Shown: piece after piece, positions 1-12,317 of the stretch
How the letters are laid out: every line of letters starts with the position of its first letter
How positions within the stretch are numbered: the first letter of the stretch is position 1
Assembly: GCF_963169125.1 (NCBI RefSeq)
Contig: NC_084802.1
Location: 42,664,607-42,728,606, forward strand
DNA length: 64,000 nt
Source: Humulus lupulus
Lineage: Eukaryota; Streptophyta; Magnoliopsida; Rosales; Cannabaceae
Reading direction: 5' to 3'
The notes under the pieces: generated by a model
What the model saw: only the letters and a program-made list of their open reading frames with translations
The model's database searches: none
Told to the model about the DNA's origin: nothing
Made by a program: the position numbers and the translations under genes

Positions 1-62
1 GGCTTCATTCTTGACCATAGATCCAATATTGGATTCAACAGCTAGGATGAGTTTGATCCTCC

Positions 63-70
63 TATAAATA
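63..70 (+). promoter_or_regulatory. TATA box of the antisense gene
   Basis: TATAAATA lies about 430 bp upstream of the first coding exon on the plus strand. A transcript would start near 90-100. A splice-donor-like GTGAGT at about 151 and acceptor-like TTTTGTAG before 251 and before 496 suggest leader introns. The position fits a free-standing plus-strand transcript running against the retrotransposon's own direction. Confidence 0.5.
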
Positions 71-484
71 GGTCTTCTTCTCAAAAACAATTACTACACT
101 ATCTTTTCTTAGCTTGGTGGTGCTTTTGTCTTCAAAGCTTCCAAGAGGTGAGTGGCTCTATCCTTTACAAGGGCACTTTGTACTTTTTTTTCTTTATATA
201 AATATCTGTAAATGTGCTTGAAGACTAAAATATCTATCTCTATTTTTGTAGGCGTGTACTTTTGCAGCTGCGACGGTGCATAAATTCACCCGCTCAAGGT
301 ATGCCTTCACTCTTTCTTGTGTTTAGTGGGTCTAAATTAGCGTTATTTGGGAAGGGTTGCCTTGGCCAGAGCTCCTCGTGAGCTAACTTGTGTATATGCA
401 CCCATTAATACATATACCCTCCATTGCACCCCATAGTTGGTTATTTTGAGCACTTGTGTCTAGAGGTTTTGAGCTTATTCCTTT

Positions 485-2786
485 TTGTTTTGTAGTACAC
501 TTGCACCTATATCACCAACGAGACAAGAATTTATGGAATTTGAGGGGCTGTCTAATGTTCCTCTGGGGGTCAAGTTTGTAGACTTGTCCTCAGACTCGAG
601 GTCCCCCAAAAACAACCCTTACCAAAGCTACAACACCTTAAGGAGGGCTCGTATATATAACCTTGAACGCATGGTCAAGCTTAGGCATAAAATCTGGGTG
701 GTGGAGAGCGAGATAGACTCGACTTTGAGGGGTGATGGAGTCCCTTTCTCCTTTGATCTTAATGATCACATTGCTAGCCTTAGAGTGAGCCTCCTTGACT
801 TACAAATGGAGCTAGAGTTCATGGAGGGAAACCTTCCTCCTGAACCCTCAGCCCCGTGTTCTCCTTATAGTAGTCCCGAGGTCACTCCTGGTTCCCCTCA
901 ACCCTTGTCTTTAATCCATCCATGTTTGATGCTTCCACACTCAATGTATCGATGGAAAACTCTCACAAGAAGAAGAAAATGGAGGGTAAAGTGCCCTGTT
1001 TTGACCTCACCTTTTTCCTTTGGTTTTGCAGACATGTCGAAGAGAATGAGGGAATAGGTTGCTTCCGAGAAGCCAGACTCTGGTCCTTTACTGGCATCCA
1101 CCATTATTTCCAACGTGTCAGAAAACAGAATGTTTGAGTTGTTCGAGAAATACCATATTAGTAAGGAGTACAAACTGTATGTACCATCCAATAAATGCCA
1201 GGATGATAATCCCCCCCAAGGCTACGTCGCTTTGAGCGAACATATTTTGAAGGCGGGTGGGACCATTCCCCTACACCCATTCTTTGTCATGATCCTGAAT
1301 CACTTTGACCTCACTCCACTCCAGCTGGCACCCAACAACTGGTTTACCTTGAGCTGCCTGTATATCGAGTTCATGAAGCTTAACGGTCGTGCTCCTACGA
1401 CCCAAGAGGTGCATTTCATGTACAATCTCATGCCCACTCCTAAATCGAAGGGCTTCTACTTTTTATAGAAAGAAAAATCTCAGGTCTCTTTGATAGAAGG
1501 TTCCGTTTCTAACCCGGGTTTGTGGAAGCAGGACTTTTTCTTTATGAAAGGTCTCCTTTCTGTCCGCAAACATTTTCGATCCTCTCCAAGTAAGAATTTC
1601 AAGTCTTTCCTTTTACATTGAGATTGCTATTGTGGACCTTATACTCATATTGATAACTGAGTTGATTATTCAAAGAGTTTTAGTATCCCCGACATTCCTG
1701 AGTCGGAGGTGGTGCCGGTAGATGTCTTCCTTGATGCAGACCCTTCAACAAAAATGGTTGCCCATCTTTTTACTATGGACAACCTCAATTATTATGGTCT
1801 ATCCAGGGTTTTTGAGCCTGACCTGCTATGACACATTTCTGAGCGAAAGAAGAAGGCAACTCCGGCAGAACCTCACTCAGATGAGGGTGATGCTGAATGG
1901 GTGCCTGAGGAGACTTCACCTGAATCAAAATGTCTAACTTGGTTATCTCCAGCCTCCGAGGGATGCCATTCTTCTGCTTCTATGAACCGCGACATGACTT
2001 CTAATTCTCACAGTCCACAGTTCGTACAAGGGCGCTTTATTTTGCCATCCTATGATGAGTTTGACAGTCTCCCTCACGCCCCCACTAGTCATGGATATTC
2101 TAGGCACCCTTCGTCTAATGCTCCTGAGCCTCCTCCTCACTCGGTGAGTGGGTCATTTGTCCTTGCTCACCCAGATGCTCATGATTTCGAGGGGATGTCC
2201 TGGGTGAGTCACACATTAGCCCCTTACGTGTGAAGGTATGCCCGGGTCGCTGAGGATATCCCCGAAACCGAGTGGAGAGGTCTCGAGAATTTTAATATAG
2301 CAGAGCTTGGGGAGATGCTTATGCACTCAACTACTTGGGTGAGTTCATGCATCTTACGTTGGTTTTTTTTGTGTTTTGGGTTCCCTATTTTCTCAATTTT
2401 TTGCTTCCTTGCAGACTAATCTGGTGGCTCAACGTTTGATAAACTCGGTGTAGGAATTATCTTCGTCCAACGCTGAAAGGGATCATCTTGCGACTAGAGT
2501 TCAAGAGCTAGAGGGACAGCTTGCTGATGCCAATCACAAGATGGAGACAACCCTGGCGAAGGCCTCTTCATCATCCAAAAAGAAGAAGAGAGCAGAAGCT
2601 CAGGCTGAGGTGTTGCGGGAGAGGATCACCCACTTAGAGGCCAATCTGGCAAAGATTGAATACAAGTCTATGGAGTGCACCTTATATGGAGTGTGGAGGT
2701 ATAATCCTAGTTTTGACTTCTCCTCCTACGGTCACCATGATGTTTCCAGAGCGGCCGAGTGGAATGCTTGCAATAGGAGGCCTTGA
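485..2786 (+). pseudogene. Antisense Tat gene with Transposase_28-like domain (multi-exon, decayed)
   Basis: A plus-strand gene in several pieces. The first coding block (ATG at 533) encodes a leader with a region rich in Pro and Ser. A short intron with GT...TTTTGCAG ends at 1031. The exon from 1032 carries the conserved core: YHISKEYKLYVP, NPPQGYVALSE, IPLHPFF and LQLAPNNW. This is the signature of the plant 'putative gypsy type transposon' family (Pfam Transposase_28). Stops interrupt the core exon at 1055-1057 and 1466-1468. Further exons follow (about 1675-2233), and the last (2430-2786) encodes a Lys/Glu/Ala-rich coiled coil. The function of this family is unknown. The domain call is from memory of the family; the exon joins are inferred from splice-like signals and are not certain. 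Confidence 0.6.
1032..1586 (+). pseudogene. Core exon of the Transposase_28-like gene
   Basis: The best conserved stretch of the antisense gene. It is bounded by an acceptor-like TTTTGCAG at 1024-1031 and a donor-like GTAAGAAT at about 1587. The protein has the Asn-Pro-Pro-x-Gly-Tyr-Val-Ala-Leu and Pro-Leu-His-Pro-Phe-Phe motifs typical of the family. Two in-frame TAG codons (1055-1057 and 1466-1468) break it, and similarity to the family continues beyond both, so it is a pseudo-exon and not two short genes. Confidence 0.55.
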
Positions 2787-3862
2787 GATTTCTTTTCTAC
2801 AGCTTTTATTTTCAAGTTCGATTTGGTTGTATAATTATTTGAACCTTATTATGCTGGAGAGGTTTCTCCAGGTTCTTTGTTTTTTCCTTCAGGAACTTTT
2901 TTAAGTCATGTTGTGGTTGGTGCTGACTTTATCCTGTAGCATTATCACGACTTTTTATCTATACATATATGTGTGATCTTTTGTTGTTGTTTCTTTATGC
3001 TTGAGGTCTTTTTGAGCCTGCTCCTGTATGCAGAAGCAAAAGGGGTTCGATAAGTCTCATTTCTTTCTGATAATTTGTTGATGTTTTATTTGGACCGGTA
3101 ATAATAGTCTCTTCGGTGCACCTTGATTGTATTTGTAAGGATATATTGACCCTTTGGGCTCCTACTATCCTTTTATATATTCTTGCTCACACTTATGATT
3201 TTTTGCGAGACGCGTCCTTCTCGTGGTTATGTATAGTACTATTTTTGCAAGGGTCTCCTTTGGGATCCTTTTTGGCTAGGCAACTTGACTTCCGCTCCAG
3301 ACTTATTGATGGATGTCCCCCTTGAAGCCTTACTCCTTATGGAGGAACTGACCTTGTCTAGGAGGTTGTTTTTGCCTATCTAATAAGCCCCCTTTATCAT
3401 TCACAAGGGTAGTTTTTCCTCATAATTTTGGGGAATACCTTTCACTTGTTACCTCTTTAATCAGGGGTGTTAACCCTGTAGAGCCTCTTGGATCTCCTAA
3501 GATCTGTGAGGGTAGCTAATCCTCATGAACCCAAGAGATGATTTACGAGGCTCTTTATATATATATGTATATATTTATATATCTCCTTCTTTCCCCCCAA
3601 GTGGTCGGTGGGATATATCTCATTGAACACTTTGGTCATTTTATCCCCACTATGTGCACATATATGTTATATGGGTATTTTCATGAAAAAAGAAGAAAAG
3701 TAACGACTGGGGTGAAAAATGAAATGTTCTCATTAAGGATAGGTAGATTACAAAGGTGCTCATGGCAGTATTGCATCTATTGAGGCTTTTGGGATAACCT
3801 TCTTAATTATTAACTATTTAACATGAACTTGCATATTTAGACAATGTAATGACATTTTTGCC
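2787..3862. other. Spacer between the antisense gene and the pol end of Tat-1
   Basis: About 1.1 kb without a supportable gene. T-rich sequence follows the last antisense exon and could hold its polyadenylation region. A short TA run lies at 3557-3580. No LTR boundary, direct repeat or primer-site signal is visible, which supports the gene and pol lying in one element. Confidence 0.5.
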
Positions 3863-4148
3863 TCAGATATGGAGGTCTTCCTGATTGTATTTTTTTAGGC
3901 GCTCTACATTCCACGCTCTGGGTACCATGGTATCATCTAAACGTGCTAGCTTGTAGGTGTTAGGGGGCACCACCAGGGCAACTTGGTAGGGACCCTCCCA
4001 GTTCGCCCCTAGTACACTCGCCCCTAGGTCGCGAGTCTCTGGCAGGACTTTCCTTAACACAAGGTCTCTGACCCTAAATGTCCTCTCTCGCACTCTAGAG
4101 TTATAGTACCTTGCGGCCCGCTACTGGTACATTTCCAACCTCAGTCGT
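3863..4148 (-). pseudogene. Tat-1 integrase C-terminal end
   Basis: Minus-strand frame ending at 3863 with the C-terminal integrase region of Tat elements: RVRDLVLRKV, GANWEGPYQV, YKLARLDD and the terminal WNVERLKKYN. This part would bind DNA at the LTR ends. It is cut from the catalytic core by the solo LTR at 4149-6072, with one TSD copy (GTCGT) at 4144-4148. A stop lies just upstream of the ORF start, in the segment between it and the insertion. Confidence 0.7.
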
Positions 4149-6072
4149 TGTAATGACCCACTACTCTAGAATTTTGGACCATTAACGAAACTATACATAC
4201 AAATCCTTAATAAAACTTACATTTGCGAAAATACCATAAATTTATTAGAAACTTGTAGAAATAAAAATTACTTACATAAAATATCAAGAAGGATATGGGA
4301 TCCCATTGTCTTTAAAACAAAACATAATTTAAAGTGAAAAGGAGTTACATAGAAAGTGCGGAAAAATACATGTAAAACCATAAAAAAGGTAAAACAAGAC
4401 TACATCCTCGAAAATCGAACTCTCGACTCCTTGACTCCATTCACCACCGATACACATCCCCCAAGCATCCACGAACCTTACCGCCACTATAGCTATTTTC
4501 CTGCACATATAAACAAAAAGGAATGAGCCTAATGCCCAGCAAGGAAAAATCTAACACATAGTTCATATACATAATTTCATAAGAAACATAAAAAAACTTA
4601 ACATAACACTTTATCATACACATACTATAATGGCCATTATTACTTGGGGTCCCATAGACTAAACAAGTCATATGCCCATGAGATTAGTGGGGTCCTACTA
4701 GCTAAGTAGGTCATATGCCCATAATCTATTTGGGGTCTTGTTAGTCATATGGGTCATATGCCCAAGCCTACAAACATACATATTCATAACATATTTTATA
4801 ACATATTTCATAACATAAAACATAAGATAACATAAGCATAAAACATATAGATTCTATCCTATTTTCCTTACCAAAGTTACCGGGATAAGAGGACAGCGTT
4901 GGGACTTTTGGAACACTCCTAATAACCATTAAGAAAAGGTGAGTCTATAGAAGAAAAAGAGAAATGAAAGGAATGGAAGGACTAAACCTTGGAGAAACAT
5001 ACTTACCAAAAACTTATGTGCAAGTTCTTAGATTTCCTAACCAAAATAAGAATAAGGTTAGAAGACTGAGTAGAAGACTATGAGAAAGAAAATAACATAA
5101 TACCAATGAACTAGGGTATAGAAATACCTTGAAGACTTGTAGACCAATCTAAACCTCGAACTGAAATGCTATGAAACCTTACTTCCCCAAGTGTTTGATA
5201 AGCTTATGATGATCAAGCTTATGATTTCCCCACCCAAGTGTTTAACTCTCACACTCTCCTAGCACTTGCAGCCTCTGAACTTAGAGTAAAAGGTGAATAA
5301 TGGCTGGGTACTAGGTCCTATTTATAGAGTTTAGGAATGAAAGGATCTTAATTTTACTTGAATAAAAATAATAGCTTTTTAGGTGAAAATAATTTGAATA
5401 ATCGTTCAGCAGAGGCTGAAGACTTGTTCAAAAAGGTGCTGGACTTATCAAGAGGTTGAATGGCTGAATGGAAAAAAAATTCAAAATGTTTCAAAATATG
5501 TTGAAGGAGGCGATATATCGCCCCCTGTAGGCGATATATCGCCTGGGCCAGTATGCCCGAGGCTGTCGTGCATCGTCTCGTGTTTTCCGTATCTACGTGC
5601 TGCGATATATCGCCCCCTATAGCTGCGATATATCGGCACACGTTGATTAATAAAACACGAAATTACACATTTTTAGCTAAGTTTGAATGGAGTAACAGCC
5701 TTGACAAAGCCCTCAACGTATTCAAAGCTGCTGGTTGACCTTATAGCATTCAAACTTTTACCCTTATTAAATTTAATCCTCAAAATACTTAATCCTTAAT
5801 CATCCATACATAACATGTGCTTAAAATCCTATTGGTCCTTATCTAAAACTTATAGTATAATAAATATTATCCTTAATATCAGTCATATAATCAAACCTTA
5901 GGTTAACATTAATATTCTTAAACTATAGGTTAAACTTAGAAAATCTACAAGTACTACTATGAGTGTCCAAATAATTCCCGGTCTGAACCAAAAATCCACA
6001 GTTACAAAGATAATGATATAAATACTATAATACTACTATCTAACTAGCTAAGTAAAGTTCTTGGACTCTACA
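4149..6072 (-). mobile_element. Solo LTR of family D (minus orientation), TSD GTCGT
   Basis: 1924 bp starting TGTAATGACCC and ending GGACTCTACA in plus orientation. It is flanked by GTCGT at 4144-4148 and again at 6073-6077. It is the reverse complement of a sequence closely related to the LTRs of the complete element at 30159-39795, with the same TATA context (reverse TATTTATA at 5319-5326), the same paired GCGATATATCGC motifs (about 5514-5545 and 5600-5631) and the same three-unit GGGCATATGACC repeat block (about 4637-4770). No internal coding region is present, so it arose by LTR-LTR recombination. Small ORFs here are LTR shadows. Confidence 0.92.
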
Positions 6073-6077
6073 GTCGT

Positions 6078-6482
6078 GCCTTCTCTTCTCGACTCCAACA
6101 TGTCCAAATTTTCAGCCAATGCTGTGTGGTTAGCCTGGTCATCGTATGCTTGTACACGGAAAGAGTTGACTTTCATTTCTATTGGAAGAACAGCCTCGCA
6201 CCCATAGGCTAAGGCGAAAAGTGTTTCTCTAGTAGTAAAACGGGGAGTGGTCCTGTAGGCCCAAAGCACATTAGGCAGTTCTTCAACCCGGGCTCCCTTC
6301 AAGTTCTCCAATTTTGTTTTCAGGTTCTTTTTTAGGATCTTGTTGATGGCATCCACATGTCCATTTCCTTTTGGGTGTACTACAGCGGAAAAACTCCTCT
6401 TAATCCCCCTTTCTCTACAATATATGTCGAATAACCCCCCTTCAGACTGGGTTCCATTGTCGGAGATTATCTTGTAGAGCAC
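6078..6482 (-). pseudogene. Tat-1 integrase catalytic core, second half
   Basis: Minus-strand frame with IISDNGTQ (second catalytic Asp) and, about 35 residues on, GNGHVDAINK. Tat integrases normally have Glu in that third position of the D-D-E triad, so the metal-binding Glu is replaced by Asp. LWAYRTTPR and YGCEAVLPIE follow, both typical of Tat integrases. The frame is interrupted by the solo LTR at 6072 and by a frame break toward 6483. The first triad Asp lies in the broken stretch 6483-6719. Not functional. Confidence 0.75.
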
Positions 6483-6719
6483 TCCATACCTGCAAACAAT
6501 AAACTTGTTGACAAAGGTGGTGATTTACTTAGTTGTTATATTGACTAGAGGCTCTGCTTCAACCCATTTATTAAAGTAATCTAGTGTTACAACCACGTAC
6601 TTTGATCCTCTTCTTCCTATTGGTAACGCGCCAATCAAGTCGATCCCTCACACAACAAAGGGCCACAGACTGGTCATGCTCACCAGCTCATTTGGTGACT
6701 GTCTGGGGTAGTTCGCATG

Positions 6720-7325
6720 TCATTGGCACTTGTCACATCTTCTCACGAATTCACTTGCATCCTTTTCCATGGTAGGCCAATAATACCCCTGTCGGATGGC
6801 CTTTTTTGCCGTGGATTGCCCCCCAGCATGATTTCCACATTCTCCTTTGTGTATCTCTTGTAGAACCTTCGAGGCCTCCTCCTTATCTATACACCGGAGG
6901 AGCGGGGTGGAGAAGCCTCTTTTATACAAGACTCCATCTACCAGGGTGCATTGGGCGGCTTTGTAAATCAGCTTACAAGCATCCTTTTGTCCAAAGTGCC
7001 TTGAGATGGGTGTGGACCATGAATCCCCGGGACCATTGACCATGTGAACTTTTCCTTCTGCTATACTTGGCCTGGATAGGTATTCCACAAGGATGGACTC
7101 AAGCGTATCTTCATCTTGGGTAGAGGCGATCTTTGCGAGAGCTACAACATTCGTATTTTTCTCTCTTGGGATTTGTCCTATGGTGTACTTTTCGAACTGG
7201 TCCAAATACCCTTTCACCTTGGCCAGGTATGCAGCCATCTTTGGGCCTCTTGCTTGATATTCGTCTTTCACCTGAAATATATCTAATTGTGAGTCACTAA
7301 AGACATGCAAATGTGTTACCTTCAA
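6720..7325 (-). pseudogene. Tat-1 RNase H end and integrase zinc-binding domain
   Basis: About 201 codons. The N-terminal part carries the end of RNase H (HVFSDSQL with an Asp of the active site, then IPREKNTNVVALAKIA, the Tat counterpart of the NADALA motif). After a linker, the integrase N-terminal finger follows: His residues in IHKGECGNHAGG, then YYWPTM and the Cys pair in RRCDKCQ. The RNase H start and the join to the catalytic core are broken by stops and frameshifts. Confidence 0.75.
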
Positions 7326-8039
7326 CTCCTTGGCTAGTCACAGGCCAACCATGAGTGCTTCGTATTCTACTTCATTGTTGGAAGCTTCAAATCTGAATCT
7401 TAATGCGCAATACATCTTATGCCCCCAGGTCCTGTCATTACTATGCCAGCTCCGGCCTCTCCTTCGTTGGAAGCTCCGTCTACATCGAGGCTCCATTCTT
7501 CACGTTGTTTTTCTCCTCCACAAGTTGGTTCATTCTCTTCTATTTCTCCCTTTCCATGGGGTCGGTAGGCAAACTCCACTATAAAATCTGCAAGTACCTG
7601 CTCATTGATCGAGATTCTTGGGGTATAAATTATGTCAAACTAACTTAATTCAATCGACCATTTTAACAACCTTCCTGAAGTCTCTAGTTTATGCAAGACT
7701 TGACACAAAGGGGTGTTGGTGAGCACTTCAATAGCATGAGTGTGAAAATAGGGCCTTAACTTTCGCGAGGCCACTACCAAAGCATATGCTAATTTTTATA
7801 TTTTTGGGTACCGAGTTTCTGCATCTCCAACCGCTTGCTGACATAGTGTACGGGCTGTTGGTGATTCTTTTCCCCTTTGACTAGGGCAGCGCTAATGCCA
7901 TGCTCTGACACTGCTAAGTATAGGCACAATCTTTCCCTTTTTTCTAGCTTAGCCAGAAGGGGTGGTTGTCCAAGGTACTTTTTTAGCTTAGCAAAGTCTT
8001 TTTGACAATCTTCATCCTAAGCGAAATTTTTGTTCCCTT
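7326..8039 (-). pseudogene. Tat-1 RT-RNase H connection, heavily decayed
   Basis: No long frame survives. By position between the RT thumb region and the RNase H end, this should be the connection and the first part of RNase H. Short matches in mixed frames are visible, but I cannot reconstruct a continuous reading frame. The plus-strand ORFs at 7330-7648 are shadows. Confidence 0.45.
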
Positions 8040-9092
8040 TTAGGATGTTGAAGAAGGGGAGCACTTGTCAGTGGATCTGGAAATGAACCTGTTGAGTGCC
8101 GCTACTCTCCCTATCAAGCATTGCACCTCCTTTTTGTTTCTCGGTGGGTTCATTTCCAATAATGCTCTGATTTTATCAGGATTGGCCTCGATACCCCGGG
8201 AATTTACCATAAAATTGAGGAACTTCCTCGACAAAACTCTAAAGGTGCATTTGAGCTGGTTCAACTTCATTCTGAATCTTCAGAGGGTGTCAAACTTCTC
8301 ACCAAGGTCTTTTTTGAGCTCTTCTGCCTTCTTTATCTTCACCAACATCTCATCTACTTATACTTCCATATTTCTTCCTACATAATTTGCAAACATCTTG
8401 TTTACCAACCTTTGTTAAGTAGCACCTGCATTCTTTAACCTAAAAGGCATTACCTTATAGCATTAAAGCCCATTGTTTGTTATAAATGAAGTATTCTCTT
8501 CATCAGCCGGTTGTACCCGGAATAGGTGACCATGAAGCTAAGTAGCTCATGCCCAGCCGTGGCATCTACTAACTAATCTATCCTAGGAAGTGGGAAGCTG
8601 TCCTTGGGGCTGACTTTATTAAGGTTAGTAAAATCCAAGCAAGTCCTCCACCTCCCATTGGACTTTGGGACTAGGACTGGGTTGGATACCCATACTAGGT
8701 AGAATGCTTCTCGGATAAATCCATTTTCCTTCAACATGTCAACTTCTTCTTTCAGGGCCGCGTATCTCTCTGGATCTAGTGTCCTCATTTTTCTGCCTCG
8801 CAGGTCTTTCTTTAGGGTCGATGTTCAAGTGATGGCACATGACTAATGGATCTATCTCCACCATGTCCTCGTGACTCCAGGCGAACACATCAAGGTTATC
8901 TTTTAGAAATTCTACCAACTTTTCTTTCACGATATTCGGAAGGTAAACCCCTACTTTCAGCTTCCTCAACGGCTCATTCATAACTGTGACTTCTTCCAAC
9001 TCCTCTACTGGCTTAGCCCTAGAATCATCTTTGACCCATGGGTTTAATTCATGCGGGTTTGCGCTTCCATGTACTACCATCACCATAGGCAC
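8040..9092 (-). pseudogene. Tat-1 reverse transcriptase
   Basis: The RT runs right to left in three pieces. 9092-8739 holds the region before RT (LVEFLKDNLDVFAWSHEDM). 8788-8573 holds the fingers and palm start (VLVPKSNGRWRTCLDF, KDSFPLPRID). 8270-8040 holds the thumb and connection (SRGIEANPDKIRALLEM, RVAALNRFISRSTDKC). Between them the polymerase signature YVDD is destroyed: at 8349-8360 the codons in the 8270 frame read stop-Val-Asp-Glu. The element therefore cannot make cDNA on its own. Confidence 0.78.
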
Positions 9093-9440
9093 TGATAATT
9101 TATGGTTGTGCGAAGGGAGATGTTATAACATTCCCTGACTTCCTTCTACTCCCCTTTCACACTCGCTATCCCTCTAGGAGTCAGGAATTTTATGGCCAAG
9201 TGATATACTGAGGTTATTGCCTTCAATTCTCTTAGGGAGGGTCTCCCTAATACCGCATTGAAGGCCGAGGCACAGTCTACCACAACAAAGTTTCCATTAT
9301 TGTGGTTTGTATAGGTTGCTCTCCCATGGTGAGGGCTAACTCAATTACGCCTATGGGCTATATCGAGTCTCTTGTAAACCCATATAGGGAGGTATTGCAG
9401 GGCTTTAGGTTCTTGATATTCAGACCCATCTTCTCTAAAG

Positions 9441-9677
9441 CTAGGCGACATAGGATACAGAGATCCCATTGTTCACCAGAACACGATGGACCTTCATGTT
9501 AGCAAGTTGTACAGTCAACACCAAGGGATCATTGTGAGGAAAATGCACACCCCATGCGTCTTCTTCGGTGAAGGTTATCGAGTCGTTCTCCCCCTTAAAA
9601 CTCTTTGGGGGCGTTGCTCCAAACTTAAGACGCATAGAGGTGGACTTTTCCTGGCTTCCCTGACGTATCCATCTCAC
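9441..9677 (-). pseudogene. Tat-1 aspartic protease region
   Basis: A short frame with ITFTEEDAWGVHFPHNDPLV and VHRVLVNNG, the pattern that precedes the active site of Tat retropepsins (usually V-D-x-G-S-S). Here the catalytic Asp position reads Asn, so the protease is inactive. Upstream sequence (9678-10059) shows no open frame. Confidence 0.6.
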
Positions 9678-10059
9678 CCCTTCCTCGATTTGCCTCCGAA
9701 TCCTGGCCCTAAGAAGATGGTCCTAACCTCTCCTTGCAGCTTTGGGGCTACATCTCATGCCCGTGGTGAGGGTATTCCTTCTTCTGGTCTTTGATTTTCT
9801 CTATAGATGTATTTACCCAACTGTCCCCTGCGTATAAGCTCTTCGATTTCTACCTTCAATTAAGTGCATTCTGCGGTGGTGTGGCCAATGTCTTTATGAG
9901 ATTGACAATAATTACTGGGGTCACTTTTTGATTGATCTTTCTTCATTGGTGGGGGTCACATGAAGGGGACCTGATTCTCATTCGTGACAAAGATATTCTC
10001 CCTAGCGTGCGTTAGGTTATTATAAAAGGTGTATGGGTCTGGTTGTTTTCACCAACACA

Positions 10060-11534
10060 TTAGGGCTTCCGAGGACGATCATCTCTTGACCCTTCATAGA
10101 CCCCTTTTTTCTTTGCACTACTTAGGCCTTCCCGAAATGAGGGTTTTAGGGATGACCCGCCCTTCCCAGCCTTAAGACTCTCGTGATCATCCTCAACACA
10201 GATGTATTTTTGTGCCCATTCATAGAAATCATCTAAGTTAGTGACCTCCCTCTTTAGCATGTTATCCCACAACTTACTACCCGGACACACTCTGGATGTA
10301 ATGGCCATTTTTAACTCCCCTCGGGTCAGGCTTCCTACTTTGGCTGCCTCCATATTGAACCTGTGGATATAGCTCTTTAGGCTCTCGTCTTCTCCTTGTT
10401 TTATGTTAGCGAGGCTGGTGCCTGGCATAGTGTAATCACGCATAGCGTGATGTTGCTAGAGAAATTCGTCAGAAAATTGTTGCCAAGATCTGATGGACCC
10501 TGGCCGGAGTCTTTTGAACCACATGTACGCAGGACCCTTTAATGTGACAGCAAATCAGTGGCATCTGGCTCTACTATTAATTCCTCTCAACTTCATTAGG
10601 TCATTGAACGCATGAAGATGGTACTTTGGATCTGTATTTCCCTCATAAGGGGTCATGTGAGGCTCTTTGAAGTTGGCTGGGAGACGAATGGCTTGGATTT
10701 CCCTAATGAAGGGTGATTCGTAATCAAAATCGTCATTGACAGTGTGCCCCCCCAGACGCGGTGATTATCTTGCTCCGTAGGCTCCTCATCTCGGTATCTA
10801 AGTCTTGTCTCCTTTTGTTCAAGGAGTCTCTCGAGTTGGATGGGTTGGCATTTCCTTTCTTTTTGTCTTCCAGGGTAGTCACAGGAGATGTGGTCCTCTC
10901 ATTCGTCCTTTTCTTGCTGAGTTCTTTTCTCAAGTCTGGGGGTGTTTCCCTTGAAAGTGACCTCAACTTCGTCTTGAGGGTTAGTGTCATTCATCCACTC
11001 TAGCCTCTTAGGGTGGTTCGTCTCTCTAGAACATTCATACTGCTTTGGTCGTGGCCTTTCTCCTTTCGCCCAGGAAGAGGCATGCTTGACTTTCCCTATA
11101 GCAGGCCATTCAACACCTCCTGCATAATTTCTAAGGTGGTTTCTAGCCTTTGGTTCTTTCGGTTTAACTCACGTATCTCCTCTTCATAGAATCGAGTCCT
11201 AGAGCTCGAGCTTATGGAATGTACTCAGGGACTCTTATCAGGCCTGCGCGTTGATGGACCCGGATCTTGTCGGCCGGAGTTCGGCACCTGCGGCGGCCTT
11301 CGGGCAAAAATTCTCCGGCACCTCCCGTAGGGGTAGCCGCTTGTCCTGGATGGCTCTCATTGGGCTAGACAGCTGGGGATGAAGCCTTTCCTTCATTTTT
11401 AGGAGCCCTGGACTCTTTGGTGCATTCACATTTTTGGGTGGTGGAGGATTCCTCATGGAGGCTTTCAGCTGATCTCCGTCCAGGTTGACCTAAACCTCTT
11501 GTGTTTCTCTCAGACGCTTAGAAGGTCTTGGCAT
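10060..11534 (-). pseudogene. Tat-1 gag
   Basis: The probable start is an ATG reading leftward from 11534, about 50 bp after the primer site. An in-frame stop follows about 15 codons later, then the frame continues as the Pro/Arg-rich 11456-11238 block. 10990-10733 is a charged linker. 10443-10060 carries the core of the Retrotrans_gag domain (SLANIKQGEDESLKSYIHRF, then a Lys/Arg-rich tail). Gag would form the particle. Several frame breaks separate the blocks, and I see no intact CCHC knuckle. Confidence 0.65.
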
Positions 11535-11582
11535 CTTTCTCTGCCAGAATAAATAGAAGAACAGTGGCTTGACACTTATCCT

Positions 11583-11602
11583 TCCCACAGATAGCGCCAA
11601 AC
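11583..11602 (-). other. Tat-1 primer-binding site
   Basis: On the minus strand, TTGGCGCTATCTGTGGGAAG begins two bases after the LTR end. TGGCGC-type primer sites are usual in Tat/Athila elements. I do not assign the tRNA. Confidence 0.65.
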
Positions 11603-11840
11603 TGTTGACGGTAAGAACTTGTCAACTAAGTTAGATCAAGAACTTTGTGAGTTGTAAAAGAAGGGAACTTAAATCGACTAAACTTCAAGCAAACTTCCTT
11701 ATGATTTCAAGAACACAAAATGTAAATGCTAGAATTTTATAACAAAAAATAGAGAGAACGTTGAATATATGTTTTCATTAGCAACAACTAGTTACAAAAT
11801 TCTCCCCATTCCCACCCCTTTCTCAGGTGAAGGGAGATCA

Positions 11841-11848
11841 TATTTATA
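11841..11848 (-). promoter_or_regulatory. TATA box of the Tat-1 5' LTR
   Basis: TATAAATA on the minus strand, about 240 bp from the LTR's 3' end, giving a plausible R-U5 length. It would start the element's genomic RNA leftward. Confidence 0.5.
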
Positions 11849-12317
11849 GTAGAGCACTATTGGCTCACTGTACATGGTGGTCCCTGGGGACATGACCCTG
11901 CATATGCAGTCTACAGATGGTGGTGGTGCTAGGAGCATGGTGGTTGGGTCCAGTACACGCCAAGGGTCTACGGGAGCACCTCAATTTAGTACCTAGTTGT
12001 ACCTCCACTGTCTGTTTGGTACCAATGTCAGAGGCTGGCTCGGAAGGACCACGTCAGGTACCTTACGTATGACCACCACTTGTCTAGCGTGGAGTTAGGG
12101 TCAGACATCTGGTGTTTTCAGGGCCATACCCTCGTATATATTTTGTACTTGGGGTGGACAAGGTTCACTACTTGTCTGTACATTCCACAGATGTACGTGC
12201 TCTTCTGGTCATGCGTGGTTTTTCATCCTCACAGTGCATCCTATTCTTTTAACCTTTAAGTGTTGAAGTCTTTTTGGGTCATCATGGAAGATATGGCCCC
12301 AAGGGGCATGGAAGGAA

